DNA from: Treponema sp. OMZ 787
Lineage (GTDB): Bacteria > Spirochaetota > Spirochaetia > Treponematales > Treponemataceae
Length of the DNA stretch: 64,000 bases
Direction of reading: 5' to 3'
NCBI RefSeq assembly: GCF_024181225.1
Contig: NZ_CP051198.1
Span: forward strand, 2,604,001-2,668,000
Below the pieces are notes generated by a model. That model had not been told where the DNA came from. It ran no database searches and saw nothing but the letters and a program-made list of their open reading frames with translations. Of this stretch, positions 25,864 through 34,244 are shown one piece after another. The translations under genes were made by a program, and so were the position numbers. Positions within the stretch are counted from its first letter, which is position 1. Every line of letters begins with the position of its first letter.

Positions 25864-25882
25864 CCATTATAGTTTTTAATAA

Positions 25883-26692
25883 TTAATTAAAGCTCTTTCG
25901 CCATGCGGCAGGATTACCGGGGCCAACCCATTTATTAAGTTGGAATCCGTTTTGAAGGCTCAATGTTATAAATTTCTTTGCTCTTCTTACGGCTTCATAC
26001 GGCTCAAGCCCGACACCTAAACCGGCTGCGATGGCTGCGGCGGTAGTACAGCCTGCTCCGTGAGTCCATCTTGTGCCGATAAGACCGCCTTCTACTTTTA
26101 AGAATTGTTCTCCATCATAAAAAATATCTACTGCAGACTGTTCGCCTTCCAATTTAGCACCTCCCTTAATAAAAACATAGGGAACGCCCATTCCGTGAAT
26201 AATCTTGCAGGCTTCTTTTATTTCTTCGATTGTAGAAGGAGTCGGCATTTTAGCAATTTGTCCGGCTTCAAAAAGGTTCGGCGTTATTACCTTTGCCAAT
26301 GGTAAGAGCTTTTCAATAATAAGATTATTAAGCTCGGGGTTTAAGGCAAGATCTCCGCCCTTACAAACCATTACAGGATCGAGAACATAGTTTTTTACAT
26401 CATATTTTTTTAGATACTCTGCAGAAAGTTCAACTGCGTAATTTGTTGCAAGCATTCCGGTTTTTGCTGCATCAACACCTATGCCTTTAAAAATTGTTTC
26501 AAGCTGGGCCTTTATGGTTTGCTCGTCAAGAGGAAAAACCTCATGTCCCCATTCTTTGTCGGGATTCATTGTTGCAATTACCGTAACGGCAGCCATTCCG
26601 TATACGCCATACTCTTGAAAAGTCTTTAAGTCTGCCTCTAAACCGGCACCTCCGGATGCATCCGATCCGGCAATTGTTGCGAGTTTTATCAT
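25883..26692 (-). CDS. PdxK/ThiD-type kinase (pyridoxal or hydroxymethylpyrimidine kinase)
   Basis: The 269-residue ribokinase-like enzyme has the opening motif 'IAGSDASGGAGLEADLKTF' and 'VMVCKGGDLALN'. The anion-hole segment 'GTRWTHGAGCTTAAAIAAG' carries the catalytic aspartate position replaced by the usual HGAGC loop. The family includes HMP/HMP-P kinases (ThiD) and ThiD-like pyridoxal kinases. No thiamine genes are nearby, so vitamin B6 salvage is as likely as thiamine synthesis. AGGAG lies eight bases before the ATG, and a TATAAT on the - strand (26734-26739) suggests its own promoter. Confidence 0.85.
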   Translation of the reverse strand: MIKLATIAGSDASGGAGLEADLKTFQEYGVYGMAAVTVIATMNPDKEWGHEVFPLDEQTIKAQLETIFKGIGVDAAKTGMLATNYAVELSAEYLKKYDVKNYVLDPVMVCKGGDLALNPELNNLIIEKLLPLAKVITPNLFEAGQIAKMPTPSTIEEIKEACKIIHGMGVPYVFIKGGAKLEGEQSAVDIFYDGEQFLKVEGGLIGTRWTHGAGCTTAAAIAAGLGVGLEPYEAVRRAKKFITLSLQNGFQLNKWVGPGNPAAWRKSFN

Positions 26693-26771
26693 ATGTCATG
26701 CTCCTAATAGTTTATCATCTATAATTGGGAGAGATTATAACATTTTTTTTGAACTTTGTCTTGTAGTAAAA

Positions 26772-27869
26772 TTAATGTTCAAGTCTCTCAACCGATTCTA
26801 TTATGCCGCCGCCGATAATATAATCCCCGTCATAAAAAACTGCGGCTTGCCCTTCGGCTACGGCTTTTTCGGGCTCTATAAATTCTACCTTAAATTTTCC
26901 TGTAGGTTTAAGCTCCTCAGTTTTTAGCGGAATTAATTTTGCTTTTTTCTTTTGTTGGCGGTAGCGTGTTTTTATCTCAATGTCTATTTCTTTATCTATT
27001 ATTTTTTTTGAGATTAGGTTGACCTTTGAAGCGATGAGGCTTTCGGCAAAAAGTTCTTTGTCCCTGCCTACAGTAACGGTGTTTGTTTTTGCATCTTTTT
27101 TTACGACATAGACGGGATAACCCATCGCGATTGCAAGCCCGCGCCTTTGGCCTATCGTGTAGTATTGAAGTCCCTTGTGCCGGCCTATTTCTTTTCCTTG
27201 CGTGTCTACAAATTTGCCTTCTTTAAAAGAATCCTTTGCGAGGGCATTTATTACCCTTGTGTAATCGTCATCGGGAACAAAGCAGATGTCTTGGCTGTCG
27301 GGGCGGTGAGCATTTATAAGCCCCGCCTCTTCGGCTATGCTTCTCACTTTTTCTTTTGTAAAATCTCCTAACGGAAAAATAGAATGGGAAAGCTGCTTTT
27401 GGGTAAGAAGAGCTAAAAAGTAGCTTTGATCTTTTTGGCTGTCTTTAGCCTGTCTTAGTAAAAATCTTTCCTCTCCGCCAATTTCGGTTTTTTCTATTTT
27501 TGCATAATGGCCTGTTGCGATCTTATCAAATCCGTCCTTTAAGGCTTGTTCCAAAAAAATGCCGAATTTAATTTTGCTGTTGCATATAAAGCAGGGGTTC
27601 GGCGTTCTTCCCAATTTGTACTCTTCAACAAAGTAATCGATGATTGCAGTTTTAAAAGTTTCCCGCATATCGTACACAAGGTGTTTTATACCTAGTTTTG
27701 CGGCAACTTTTTTTGCGTCTTCAATATCATCAGTCTGCTCTTTATAAATACCGGTTAGATTCGGTAAAAGCTGCATCGTAACGCCTGTAACATCATACCC
27801 CTGATCGATTAATAATTTTGCCGCAACAGCGGAATCAACGCCTCCGCTTAAACCAACAAGAACCTTCAT
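26772..27869 (-). CDS. mnmA: tRNA-specific 2-thiouridylase MnmA
   Basis: MnmA puts sulfur on U34 of Lys, Glu and Gln tRNAs, using ATP and a persulfide carrier. The 365-residue protein has the PP-loop 'GLSGGVDSAVAAKLL', the first catalytic cysteine in 'TPNPCFICNSKIKFG', the second in 'PDSQDICFVPDDDY', and the 'ATGHYAKIE' motif. The sulfur donor could be the desulfurase at 37 kb. Its ATG overlaps the mtnK stop by one base (TGATG on the - strand), so the two are translationally coupled. Confidence 0.96.
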   Translation of the reverse strand: MKVLVGLSGGVDSAVAAKLLIDQGYDVTGVTMQLLPNLTGIYKEQTDDIEDAKKVAAKLGIKHLVYDMRETFKTAIIDYFVEEYKLGRTPNPCFICNSKIKFGIFLEQALKDGFDKIATGHYAKIEKTEIGGEERFLLRQAKDSQKDQSYFLALLTQKQLSHSIFPLGDFTKEKVRSIAEEAGLINAHRPDSQDICFVPDDDYTRVINALAKDSFKEGKFVDTQGKEIGRHKGLQYYTIGQRRGLAIAMGYPVYVVKKDAKTNTVTVGRDKELFAESLIASKVNLISKKIIDKEIDIEIKTRYRQQKKKAKLIPLKTEELKPTGKFKVEFIEPEKAVAEGQAAVFYDGDYIIGGGIIESVERLEH

Positions 27870-29077
27870 CAGGCTTCAAGACCTCTTAAAACTTCTTCGG
27901 GGTTTAAAATCATGGCACAGCCTGTTTCGGCCAATTCTCTTTCTAGGAAGATGCGGCTTTCTATTTGTTTTATGCTCGTAATTTCAGGAGTTTTTGCAGA
28001 GCCGATTATCCGCCTGTTTAATTCAGTACCGCAAAAAGAAATTGTATCTATCTTTATTTTTTCGATATAATCATCAATAAAAATTTCATTTTTATACATC
28101 GGGTCTTTTATATTTTTAGCAAGGAAGTCTTTTGCAAAAATATAAAAGAATTTAAGCAAATCTTTTTTTGCATTTTCAATCCAAAGTAGGAAATCGGCTT
28201 TTTGTTTTTGCTCATCAGCAAAGAGAGTCGAATACTTTGCATAGCTTTCAGCAAAGATAAAATGAGCAAGAACATTTCCAAGATCATAGGCTATTGGACC
28301 GTAAAAGGCGAATTCCGGATCGATTATTTTTATCTTTGTTTTTTCATTTTCGGTTTTTACAAAGATAGAACCTGAATGGAGATCCCCGTGAATAAGTCCT
28401 TGAGGATAATTATTGAATTTCTCTTTTAAGGCTGCAACTTTTGCAATGAGCTTGGAGTCCTCATAAAACTTTTTTTTCAACCACTCGGCATTTTCGGGGA
28501 ACAAAATATTTCTTCCCCTTACATCCTTATAAGGATGAGTGAACACCAAGTCTTCAGTAATTTTACAAAGATCGGGATTATAAAATTTAGAGGCTGTTTG
28601 AGATTTTTTTTGATAACCCAAGCATAAATCGGTTGAAGACAAAGAAGTATCTACAATAAAACCAGCAATTAGCTTTTCGAGTCCGTAAAAAATTTTACCG
28701 GTCATCAGCTCCGTTCTTAAATTGGAATAAGAACCTATGTCCTCCATTATGATTGCTGCCATCACCGAATCGGTATAAATTAGTTTCGGAGAACAATCAG
28801 GAGAATATTCGTTATAAAGTTTTAAAACCTCGGCTTCGCGGGTGCTCCTGTCGGGATTCAAATACCCGTCGGGACGCACCCTTGTTTGAACATCAGCTTG
28901 TTTTAAAATAATCGATTTCTTTGTGTTATTGTCAAAAATGCGGTAGACATAGTTTATGTTGCCGTCGCCGATTTCTTCGCAAACTAAATTTTCGTTTGAA
29001 TCGAAAAAATTGGTATGCTCAAAAACATAATCGATTATATCATCGCCTTCCATTTTATAATGGGAACTAAAGCGCAT
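27869..29077 (-). CDS. mtnK: S-methyl-5-thioribose kinase
   Basis: MtnK phosphorylates methylthioribose in methionine salvage. The 402-residue protein has the APH-like kinase core: 'IKYVYRIFDNNTKKSIILKQA'-type start ('NINYVYRIFDNN', 'SIILKQADVQTRVRPDGYLNPDR'), the catalytic loop 'LIHGDLHSGSIFVK' and the metal site 'IKIIDPEFAFYGPIAYDLGN'. The HGDLHSGS and DPEFAFYGP sequences are diagnostic for MtnK. Other salvage genes are not in the window. It is the first gene of the mtnK-mnmA pair. Confidence 0.93.
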   Translation of the reverse strand: MRFSSHYKMEGDDIIDYVFEHTNFFDSNENLVCEEIGDGNINYVYRIFDNNTKKSIILKQADVQTRVRPDGYLNPDRSTREAEVLKLYNEYSPDCSPKLIYTDSVMAAIIMEDIGSYSNLRTELMTGKIFYGLEKLIAGFIVDTSLSSTDLCLGYQKKSQTASKFYNPDLCKITEDLVFTHPYKDVRGRNILFPENAEWLKKKFYEDSKLIAKVAALKEKFNNYPQGLIHGDLHSGSIFVKTENEKTKIKIIDPEFAFYGPIAYDLGNVLAHFIFAESYAKYSTLFADEQKQKADFLLWIENAKKDLLKFFYIFAKDFLAKNIKDPMYKNEIFIDDYIEKIKIDTISFCGTELNRRIIGSAKTPEITSIKQIESRIFLERELAETGCAMILNPEEVLRGLEA

Positions 29078-29104
29078 CTTGCCTCCGTTTTAATAACATC
29101 TTTT

Positions 29105-30607
29105 TTAATAGTGAAGTCCTATACCGATAAAAATTTCTGAAACAGGTTTGCCGTCACGCTTTGCATAACCTGATTCATTTTTTATTTCTCTTAGGTCATG
29201 ACCGTAGCTTATACGGGCATAAATGCTTCTCATTTTTATAGGATACATTATGATTTCTAAGCCGCCGGAATACCAGCCATACTTGGGATTATAATAAGTG
29301 TTTGATGCAGGATCATGAACCAAGGCCGTATCTATAAATGGAGATATGTGCAGTTCAAAGCCGAAAAAGCGTGTCCATGCCACTCCGGTAATTTCTTCCC
29401 ATTTAAAAACGCCTATTTTTATCGGTACATCAAAGTTAAAACTCATAGCCGTATCTGTAGAAATTCGGTTGTTTAAAATCCCGCGTAGAAAACTTCCGCT
29501 TCTTTCTGAATGTTTATCAAATAAATTATAATGAAAATCAAACCGTCCATAAAGGCCGACTCTATCCACGAAAGAGTAAAAGCCCTTTGTTTCCATACCA
29601 AAAGAAACATCTACATTTCCTTTTTTATATGTATTATAATCATAATTATTATTTAATTCTAAATCAAATCCTTGTCTGAAATTATTTACCCAGTTTACAT
29701 TTTCCATTGAGAGCTTATGTGACCACTTAATATTGAGCCCTTTGTGATCATCATTGGTAACTTTTGCAAACTTCCAATCTCCCTCTATTCCAAAATAAGG
29801 AATCCATTTAATCGTACCTAATGTTTGATTTTTATATATGTCAAATGCCAATGATGTATATAATCCGTTTGTAAGATAATAATCTTTTTCTGACGGAGAA
29901 GCAGATACCTTTATACCTTGTGTAACACCTGCAGTTAAAGTCAGCCAATCAACACCTAATTTATATGAAGTACTTAGACTGGTTGTAAAATCAAATCCGA
30001 ATTTTTTATCTTGATCTACCTTCATTCCTAAATCATTACTCCAAACCAATTTAACAGGATTAATATAGAAAGGTAAAGCGAATCTTGAACCAATCTCAAA
30101 AACCGATTTCCCATCATTGTTTCGTTTATATATCAAATCCATTGTAAGAGGTTCAAGAGTGCCTAAAAAATTAAAATCTTTTAATTTTATTTTAAATTCG
30201 AATCCCTCATTCGAATCAAAACTTGGATATGGAAGAGCAATCATATTCCATGTATCTTTAACATATATTTTAAGTTTTACAGGAGTAATGTTGTTTTGAG
30301 GCTCTAAAAAATCGAAAGTAATTTCATGTTTTTCAATTGTACGGATATTTTTAAATTCCTTATTAAGCTCTGCAATATAAACATCAAACTCTTCTTTTGA
30401 ATTAAACAATCTTGTCTTATCAATAGGAATTTTTGCCGCTAGTGGAGCTTCTTTTGTAAAACCGTCTATCTTATATTCTACTGTTTCAATTTTACATCTA
30501 AATAATTCAGCCTCATCATTATTTATGACCGAATCAATATCTTCACCGTAAATATAAAACATTGAAAAAAAACATAGGATTAAAATTAAAATCAATCTTT
30601 TGAGCAT
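29105..30607 (-). CDS. Outer-membrane beta-barrel protein (Omp85/BamA-like, one POTRA-like domain)
   Basis: The 500-residue protein has a signal peptide (about 1-21). A POTRA-like region follows at about 40-125 ('VYIAELNKEFKNIRTIEKHEITFDF', 'KLKIYVKDTWNMIALPYP'), then a long series of amphipathic beta strands to a C-terminal aromatic residue ('EIFIGIGLHY'). This looks like a reduced member of the Omp85 superfamily or a related Treponema barrel. Candidate roles are outer-membrane protein assembly or secretion. It lies 62 bases downstream of purE on the same strand. Confidence 0.7.
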   Translation of the reverse strand: MLKRLILILILCFFSMFYIYGEDIDSVINNDEAELFRCKIETVEYKIDGFTKEAPLAAKIPIDKTRLFNSKEEFDVYIAELNKEFKNIRTIEKHEITFDFLEPQNNITPVKLKIYVKDTWNMIALPYPSFDSNEGFEFKIKLKDFNFLGTLEPLTMDLIYKRNNDGKSVFEIGSRFALPFYINPVKLVWSNDLGMKVDQDKKFGFDFTTSLSTSYKLGVDWLTLTAGVTQGIKVSASPSEKDYYLTNGLYTSLAFDIYKNQTLGTIKWIPYFGIEGDWKFAKVTNDDHKGLNIKWSHKLSMENVNWVNNFRQGFDLELNNNYDYNTYKKGNVDVSFGMETKGFYSFVDRVGLYGRFDFHYNLFDKHSERSGSFLRGILNNRISTDTAMSFNFDVPIKIGVFKWEEITGVAWTRFFGFELHISPFIDTALVHDPASNTYYNPKYGWYSGGLEIIMYPIKMRSIYARISYGHDLREIKNESGYAKRDGKPVSEIFIGIGLHY

Positions 30608-30668
30608 TTTATTCCACCATAACGTTATTTAGGCAGCCTAATATTACAAGACTGCCCTTCTATAAATT

Positions 30669-31148
30669 TTATTTTTTTAATTTGGAATCGTCTTCAATTA
30701 TTTTTTGAGCATTTGATTCCATATAAGATTTGACTGCGCCTGCTATTTCCTTATCGTAAAGCGAAAAGATTCTTGCAGCGAGGAGGGCGGCATTTTTAGG
30801 CTCCAACACCAGGGCAGGAGAAATGCCTGATGGCATCCTAAGAGAAGAATAAATGTCTGCCCCTGCAAAGCTGTCGGAAGAAGGAGGACAGGCAATTGTC
30901 GCACCCTTTACAAAGCCGTCCACAAAACCTGAAAGAGCATTGCTTCTTCCGGCAATTGTAATATATAGTTTCGGCCTATCGAGAGCCTCATATTCTTTTA
31001 GCATAGAAACAACATGCTCTGCCGTTTTATGAGCCGAGCCGATTCTTATAGCATACTCTATTCCAAAAACCTTTAACTCTGAGGCTATTTTTTCTGCATG
31101 GCTCATATCCGAGGACGAGCCCATAAGTATTATTACGAGAGGTTTCAC
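30669..31148 (-). CDS. purE: Phosphoribosylaminoimidazole carboxylase, class II PurE
   Basis: PurE makes CAIR in purine synthesis. The 159-residue protein has 'ILMGSSSDMSHAEKIASEL', 'RIGSAHKTAEHV', 'ITIAGRSNALSGFVDGF' and 'ACPPSSDSFAGADIYSSLRMPSGISPALVLEP'. These active-site loop sequences fit class II PurE, which carboxylates AIR directly with CO2 rather than using N5-CAIR, so no PurK is needed. It overlaps purC by four bases. Confidence 0.93.
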   Translation of the reverse strand: MKPLVIILMGSSSDMSHAEKIASELKVFGIEYAIRIGSAHKTAEHVVSMLKEYEALDRPKLYITIAGRSNALSGFVDGFVKGATIACPPSSDSFAGADIYSSLRMPSGISPALVLEPKNAALLAARIFSLYDKEIAGAVKSYMESNAQKIIEDDSKLKK

Positions 31149-32095
31149 ATCAGACCTGCCTTTTTTAAGTTTTTTGCTATGCGCTCTTCGGCCGGATATT
31201 CTCCCGGAACAAATTTCGATTTTGTCAACTTTTCGTAGGCCGTAATATAAAGCTGAATAGCCTCGTTCCAGACATCTTCATCAAGTTCCGGTATTTCGCC
31301 GTCGCCTCGGTAGCCCTTTGCGGCGTAGGCCATTCTTACAAATTCCTTATCGAAGTTTTCAGGCTCCTTACCTTCTTTTAATCTTTGCTCGTAAGTGTCG
31401 AGCTTCCAATAGCGTGAAGAATCGGGGGTATGTACCTCATCTATCAAAAGAATATTATTATCCTTATCTACACCGAATTCGTATTTTGTATCAACCAAAA
31501 TTAAGCCCGCTTCTTTTGCACTTTTTTGACCTCGCTCAAAAAGGGCAAGGGCAGCCCTTTGCACAAAGTCCCATTGTTCTTTTGATAGATAGCCTTGCGA
31601 AACAACCTCATCGCAGGTAAGCCTTTCATCGTGCCCCGTGGGACCGCCCTTTGTAGTAGGAGTTATAATAGGCTTAGGCAGGGCCTGATTTTTTGTCAAA
31701 CCTTCAGGAAAATCATACCCGTAAATATTTCTTTCGCCTAAGGAATATCTATACCATAGAGCCGTTGAAGTTACACCGGTGATATACCCCCTAACTATTA
31801 CCTCTATGGGAAGGGGTTTAACCTCCGTTACGATAATGCAGTTAGGATCGGGACAAGATATTATGTGATTTTTGATTATATCCTTGGTATTTTCAAACCA
31901 CCAAAGAGAAAGCTGGTTTAAAACCTGCCCCTTATACGGAAGAGCCGTTAATACCCTGTCAAAGGCAGAAATTCTATCGGTTGTTACAATCAAGCGTTTG
32001 CCTGCTTCAGGTGAATACCAATCCCTGACCTTTCCGGTTTGCTTTGCGGGGAGAGGTAAATTAGATTCTCTAAAAGCTGCATTTCGTGAAATCAT
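31145..32095 (-). CDS. purC: SAICAR synthetase
   Basis: PurC condenses CAIR with aspartate, using ATP. The 316-residue protein has 'GKVRDWYSPEAGKRLIVTTDRISAFDRVL', 'EVIVRGYITGVTSTALWYRY' and 'LILVDTKYEFGVDKDNNILLIDEVHTPDSSRYW'. It is the long eukaryote/Bacteroides-style form (over 300 residues, against about 240 in Bacillus). It is co-transcribed with purE in reaction-reversed order. A good promoter lies upstream at 32129-32157. Confidence 0.95.
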   Translation of the reverse strand: MISRNAAFRESNLPLPAKQTGKVRDWYSPEAGKRLIVTTDRISAFDRVLTALPYKGQVLNQLSLWWFENTKDIIKNHIISCPDPNCIIVTEVKPLPIEVIVRGYITGVTSTALWYRYSLGERNIYGYDFPEGLTKNQALPKPIITPTTKGGPTGHDERLTCDEVVSQGYLSKEQWDFVQRAALALFERGQKSAKEAGLILVDTKYEFGVDKDNNILLIDEVHTPDSSRYWKLDTYEQRLKEGKEPENFDKEFVRMAYAAKGYRGDGEIPELDEDVWNEAIQLYITAYEKLTKSKFVPGEYPAEERIAKNLKKAGLM

Positions 32096-32128
32096 TTTAA
32101 ACTCCTTAGGATAAATTTTTACTAGCCA

Positions 32129-32157
32129 AGTATATATTAAGCTTTATAAATTTTCAA
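32129..32157 (-). promoter_or_regulatory. purCE promoter
   Basis: On the - strand TTGAAA and TATACT are separated by 17 bases. AGGAG precedes the purC ATG. Confidence 0.6.
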
Positions 32158-32262
32158 GTATCCGAACAATTTGCGAGTATTCCGATAGAAGAAAAATATA
32201 ATTTTATCTATAATGAAGCAAACAATAATCTCAACTTCAATAATTTGGATAAGGGTATAATT

Positions 32263-33063
32263 ATGAAAAAAATAGCAATAGTAAGCGGAGGCTCAAGCGG
32301 TATAGGTCTTGAAATTACAAAGGCCTTGTTGCTAAAAAATTATTTTGTATACACCGTGAGCCGCAGAGAATTGTTAAGCTTACCTCAAGATCAAACTAAA
32401 CATATTTCTCTTGACATTACGGATGAAGAAAAACTGACAAGGGCTTTTGCAGATATTTGGGAAAAGGAAGGGAGGATTGATTTAGCCGTATGTGCCTCAG
32501 GATTCGGCATTTCGGGAGCCGTAGAATTTACAAGCCTTGAAGAGGCAAAAAGACAGATGGATGTAAATTTTTTCGGTGCTTTTTTATTTATCAGGGCAGC
32601 AGCCTCATATATGAGGCCTCAGTCTTTCGGAAGGATATTTGTGATCAGCTCTATAGCAGGAGAAATAGCCATCCCCTTTCAAGCCTTTTATTCTGCATCA
32701 AAGGCTGCTTTAGGAAAACTCTTAGAAGCTTTTAAAGCGGAACTTCAGCCCTTCGGTGTAGACTGTGCCCTGATAATGCCTGGAGACGTTGCTACCCCCT
32801 TCACGGCTGCGAGGGACAAATCAAATTTCGGAGACGATATTTATAATGGAAGAATTTCAAAAAGCGTTTCCAAAATGGAAAAAGACGAACAAAAGGGAAT
32901 GAGCCCAAAAAAGTTAGGAAGATTCGTTGCCTCCCTCGCAGAAAAAAGAAAAATAGCATTTTTTTATCCTTATAATTGGACTTATACCTTTCTTCTTTTT
33001 TTATATAGGATTTTACCCCGCAGGCTTGCACTTTTTATTGTACAAAAACTCTATGCGGAATAA
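32263..33063 (+). CDS. Short-chain dehydrogenase/reductase
   Basis: The 266-residue protein is a classical SDR. It has 'IVSGGSSGIGLEITKAL' (cofactor-binding TGxxxGxG-type motif), 'CASGFGISG' (NNAG equivalent), and the catalytic Ser ('ISSIAGEIAIPFQAFYSASKAALGKL') with YxxxK. The substrate is unknown. I use the ATG at 32263; an upstream in-frame codon at 32245 has no better ribosome-binding site. The neighbours give no pathway. Confidence 0.88.
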   Translation: MKKIAIVSGGSSGIGLEITKALLLKNYFVYTVSRRELLSLPQDQTKHISLDITDEEKLTRAFADIWEKEGRIDLAVCASGFGISGAVEFTSLEEAKRQMDVNFFGAFLFIRAAASYMRPQSFGRIFVISSIAGEIAIPFQAFYSASKAALGKLLEAFKAELQPFGVDCALIMPGDVATPFTAARDKSNFGDDIYNGRISKSVSKMEKDEQKGMSPKKLGRFVASLAEKRKIAFFYPYNWTYTFLLFLYRILPRRLALFIVQKLYAE

Positions 33064-33066
33064 GGA

Positions 33067-33093
33067 GCTATCAAGGCCTTAAGCCTTGATAGC
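33067..33093. terminator. 11-bp hairpin between convergent genes
   Basis: GCTATCAAGGC/GCCTTGATAGC with the loop CTTAA begins three bases after the SDR stop codon. It lacks a proper T-run on either strand, so it may stabilise a 3' end rather than terminate alone. Confidence 0.45.
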
Positions 33094-33113
33094 AAAATGG
33101 AGATTGTTATGTT

Positions 33114-33512
33114 TTAAAATGCCATTACTTTTTCTTCAATAAGCACCTCCTCCCTTGCCCCAGCCTTATCTCCCGAATTTTTAAATACGGGTTTGAATTC
33201 TACATGTTCTGCAACAACCTTTACCTTGCTGTAGCTTTTCCCGTCAGTACCGACCCACCTATCCTGCTTAATTCTGCCTACAACCCGAACTCCCCTGCCC
33301 TTAGCCCCGTTTTGTTCGCATAATTTTGCAAGACTTGACCATGTTTCCACATCAAAATATGAAGTTTCCTGAACAAAGGCATCATCTTTCTTGTAGTTTC
33401 TGTTTGAAGCAATAGAAAAAGTACATAGAGCTGTTCCATTTGCTGTAGTTTTCAAAACAGGTTCCCGCACCATGTTTCCCTCGATGATAAGCGAATTTAA
33501 TGATTTCATTTC
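33114..33512 (-). CDS. ssb: Single-stranded DNA-binding protein (OB fold)
   Basis: This 132-residue SSB binds single-stranded DNA in replication and repair. It has the OB-fold series 'LIIEGNMVREPVLKTTANGTALCTFSIASNRNYKKD', 'SYFDVETWSSLAKLCEQ' and 'RVVGRIKQDRW'. The C-terminal tail is short and ends EEKVMAF, not the DDDIPF-type tip used for partner binding. This could be a second SSB rather than the main replication one. The start is the second of two close ATGs after GGAGG; the first runs directly into a stop. Confidence 0.88.
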   Translation of the reverse strand, partial: EMKSLNSLIIEGNMVREPVLKTTANGTALCTFSIASNRNYKKDDAFVQETSYFDVETWSSLAKLCEQNGAKGRGVRVVGRIKQDRWVGTDGKSYSKVKVVAEHVEFKPVFKNSGDKAGAREEVLIEEKVMAF

Positions 33513-33702
33513 ATACCTCCAAAAATCAAAAAAATAACCTAAATGTGAACGATTGTTCAAAACATTACTAAAGCTGAAGGCCGGCGCCGCTTCCTTGCTT
33601 TCAACTAATTATAGGCCTGTAAACGCAATTTTTAGTAAAATTTTAAAAATATTTTTATAAAATTTAACGAAAAAAAACTATTTTTTAAAAGCTGACCTCT
33701 TA

Positions 33703-33732
33703 TTGACTGAATACATAAAAATATGGTATTGT
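33703..33732 (+). promoter_or_regulatory. yajC-secD-secF promoter
   Basis: TTGACT and TATTGT are separated by 18 bases, about 48 bases before the yajC start. Confidence 0.5.
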
Positions 33733-33779
33733 GTTTCACTATATTTATATTTTAAATTAATTTAAAAAGGATGGGTTTT

Positions 33780-34193
33780 ATGAATTTTATACCTTTATTG
33801 CAAGGAGCCCCTCAAGGTGCTTTCGGCTCCTTCGGTTTTTTAATACCAATGCTTTTGGTTTTCGTAATTTTTTATTTTTTGCTTATCCGGCCGCAAAAAA
33901 AGGAACAGCAAAAAACTGAAAGAATGATCTCCCAGCTTCAAAAGGGAGATAAAATTATCACCATCGGCGGTATTCACGGTGTTGTGAGCTCCACAAAAGA
34001 AAAGACTATTATTATAAAAGTTGATGATAACTGCAAAATCGAAATTAACCGCTCTGCAGTAGGTGCTGTCTTAAAAGATGAGCCTCCCAAGCCCGATTTC
34101 GGCGGAGATGGAGAAAAGAAAAGATCTTTATTCGGAAAAAAATCCAATGATTCCGAAAGCACCGATACTTCAGCACAAAACGAATCAAAATAA
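33780..34193 (+). CDS. yajC: Preprotein translocase subunit YajC
   Basis: YajC is a small membrane partner of SecDF. The 137-residue protein has one membrane helix (about residues 14-36) followed by 'LIRPQKKEQQKTERMISQLQKGDKIITIGGIHGVV' and a charged tail. I chose the ATG at 33780 because AAAGG sits about nine bases upstream; the ATG at 33771 directly abuts that site. It lies directly upstream of secD. Confidence 0.93.
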   Translation: MNFIPLLQGAPQGAFGSFGFLIPMLLVFVIFYFLLIRPQKKEQQKTERMISQLQKGDKIITIGGIHGVVSSTKEKTIIIKVDDNCKIEINRSAVGAVLKDEPPKPDFGGDGEKKRSLFGKKSNDSESTDTSAQNESK

Positions 34194-34244
34194 ACTATTT
34201 GCGGTTTTAAATTTTAAGTTTAGAACCGCAAAGGGAGATAAATA

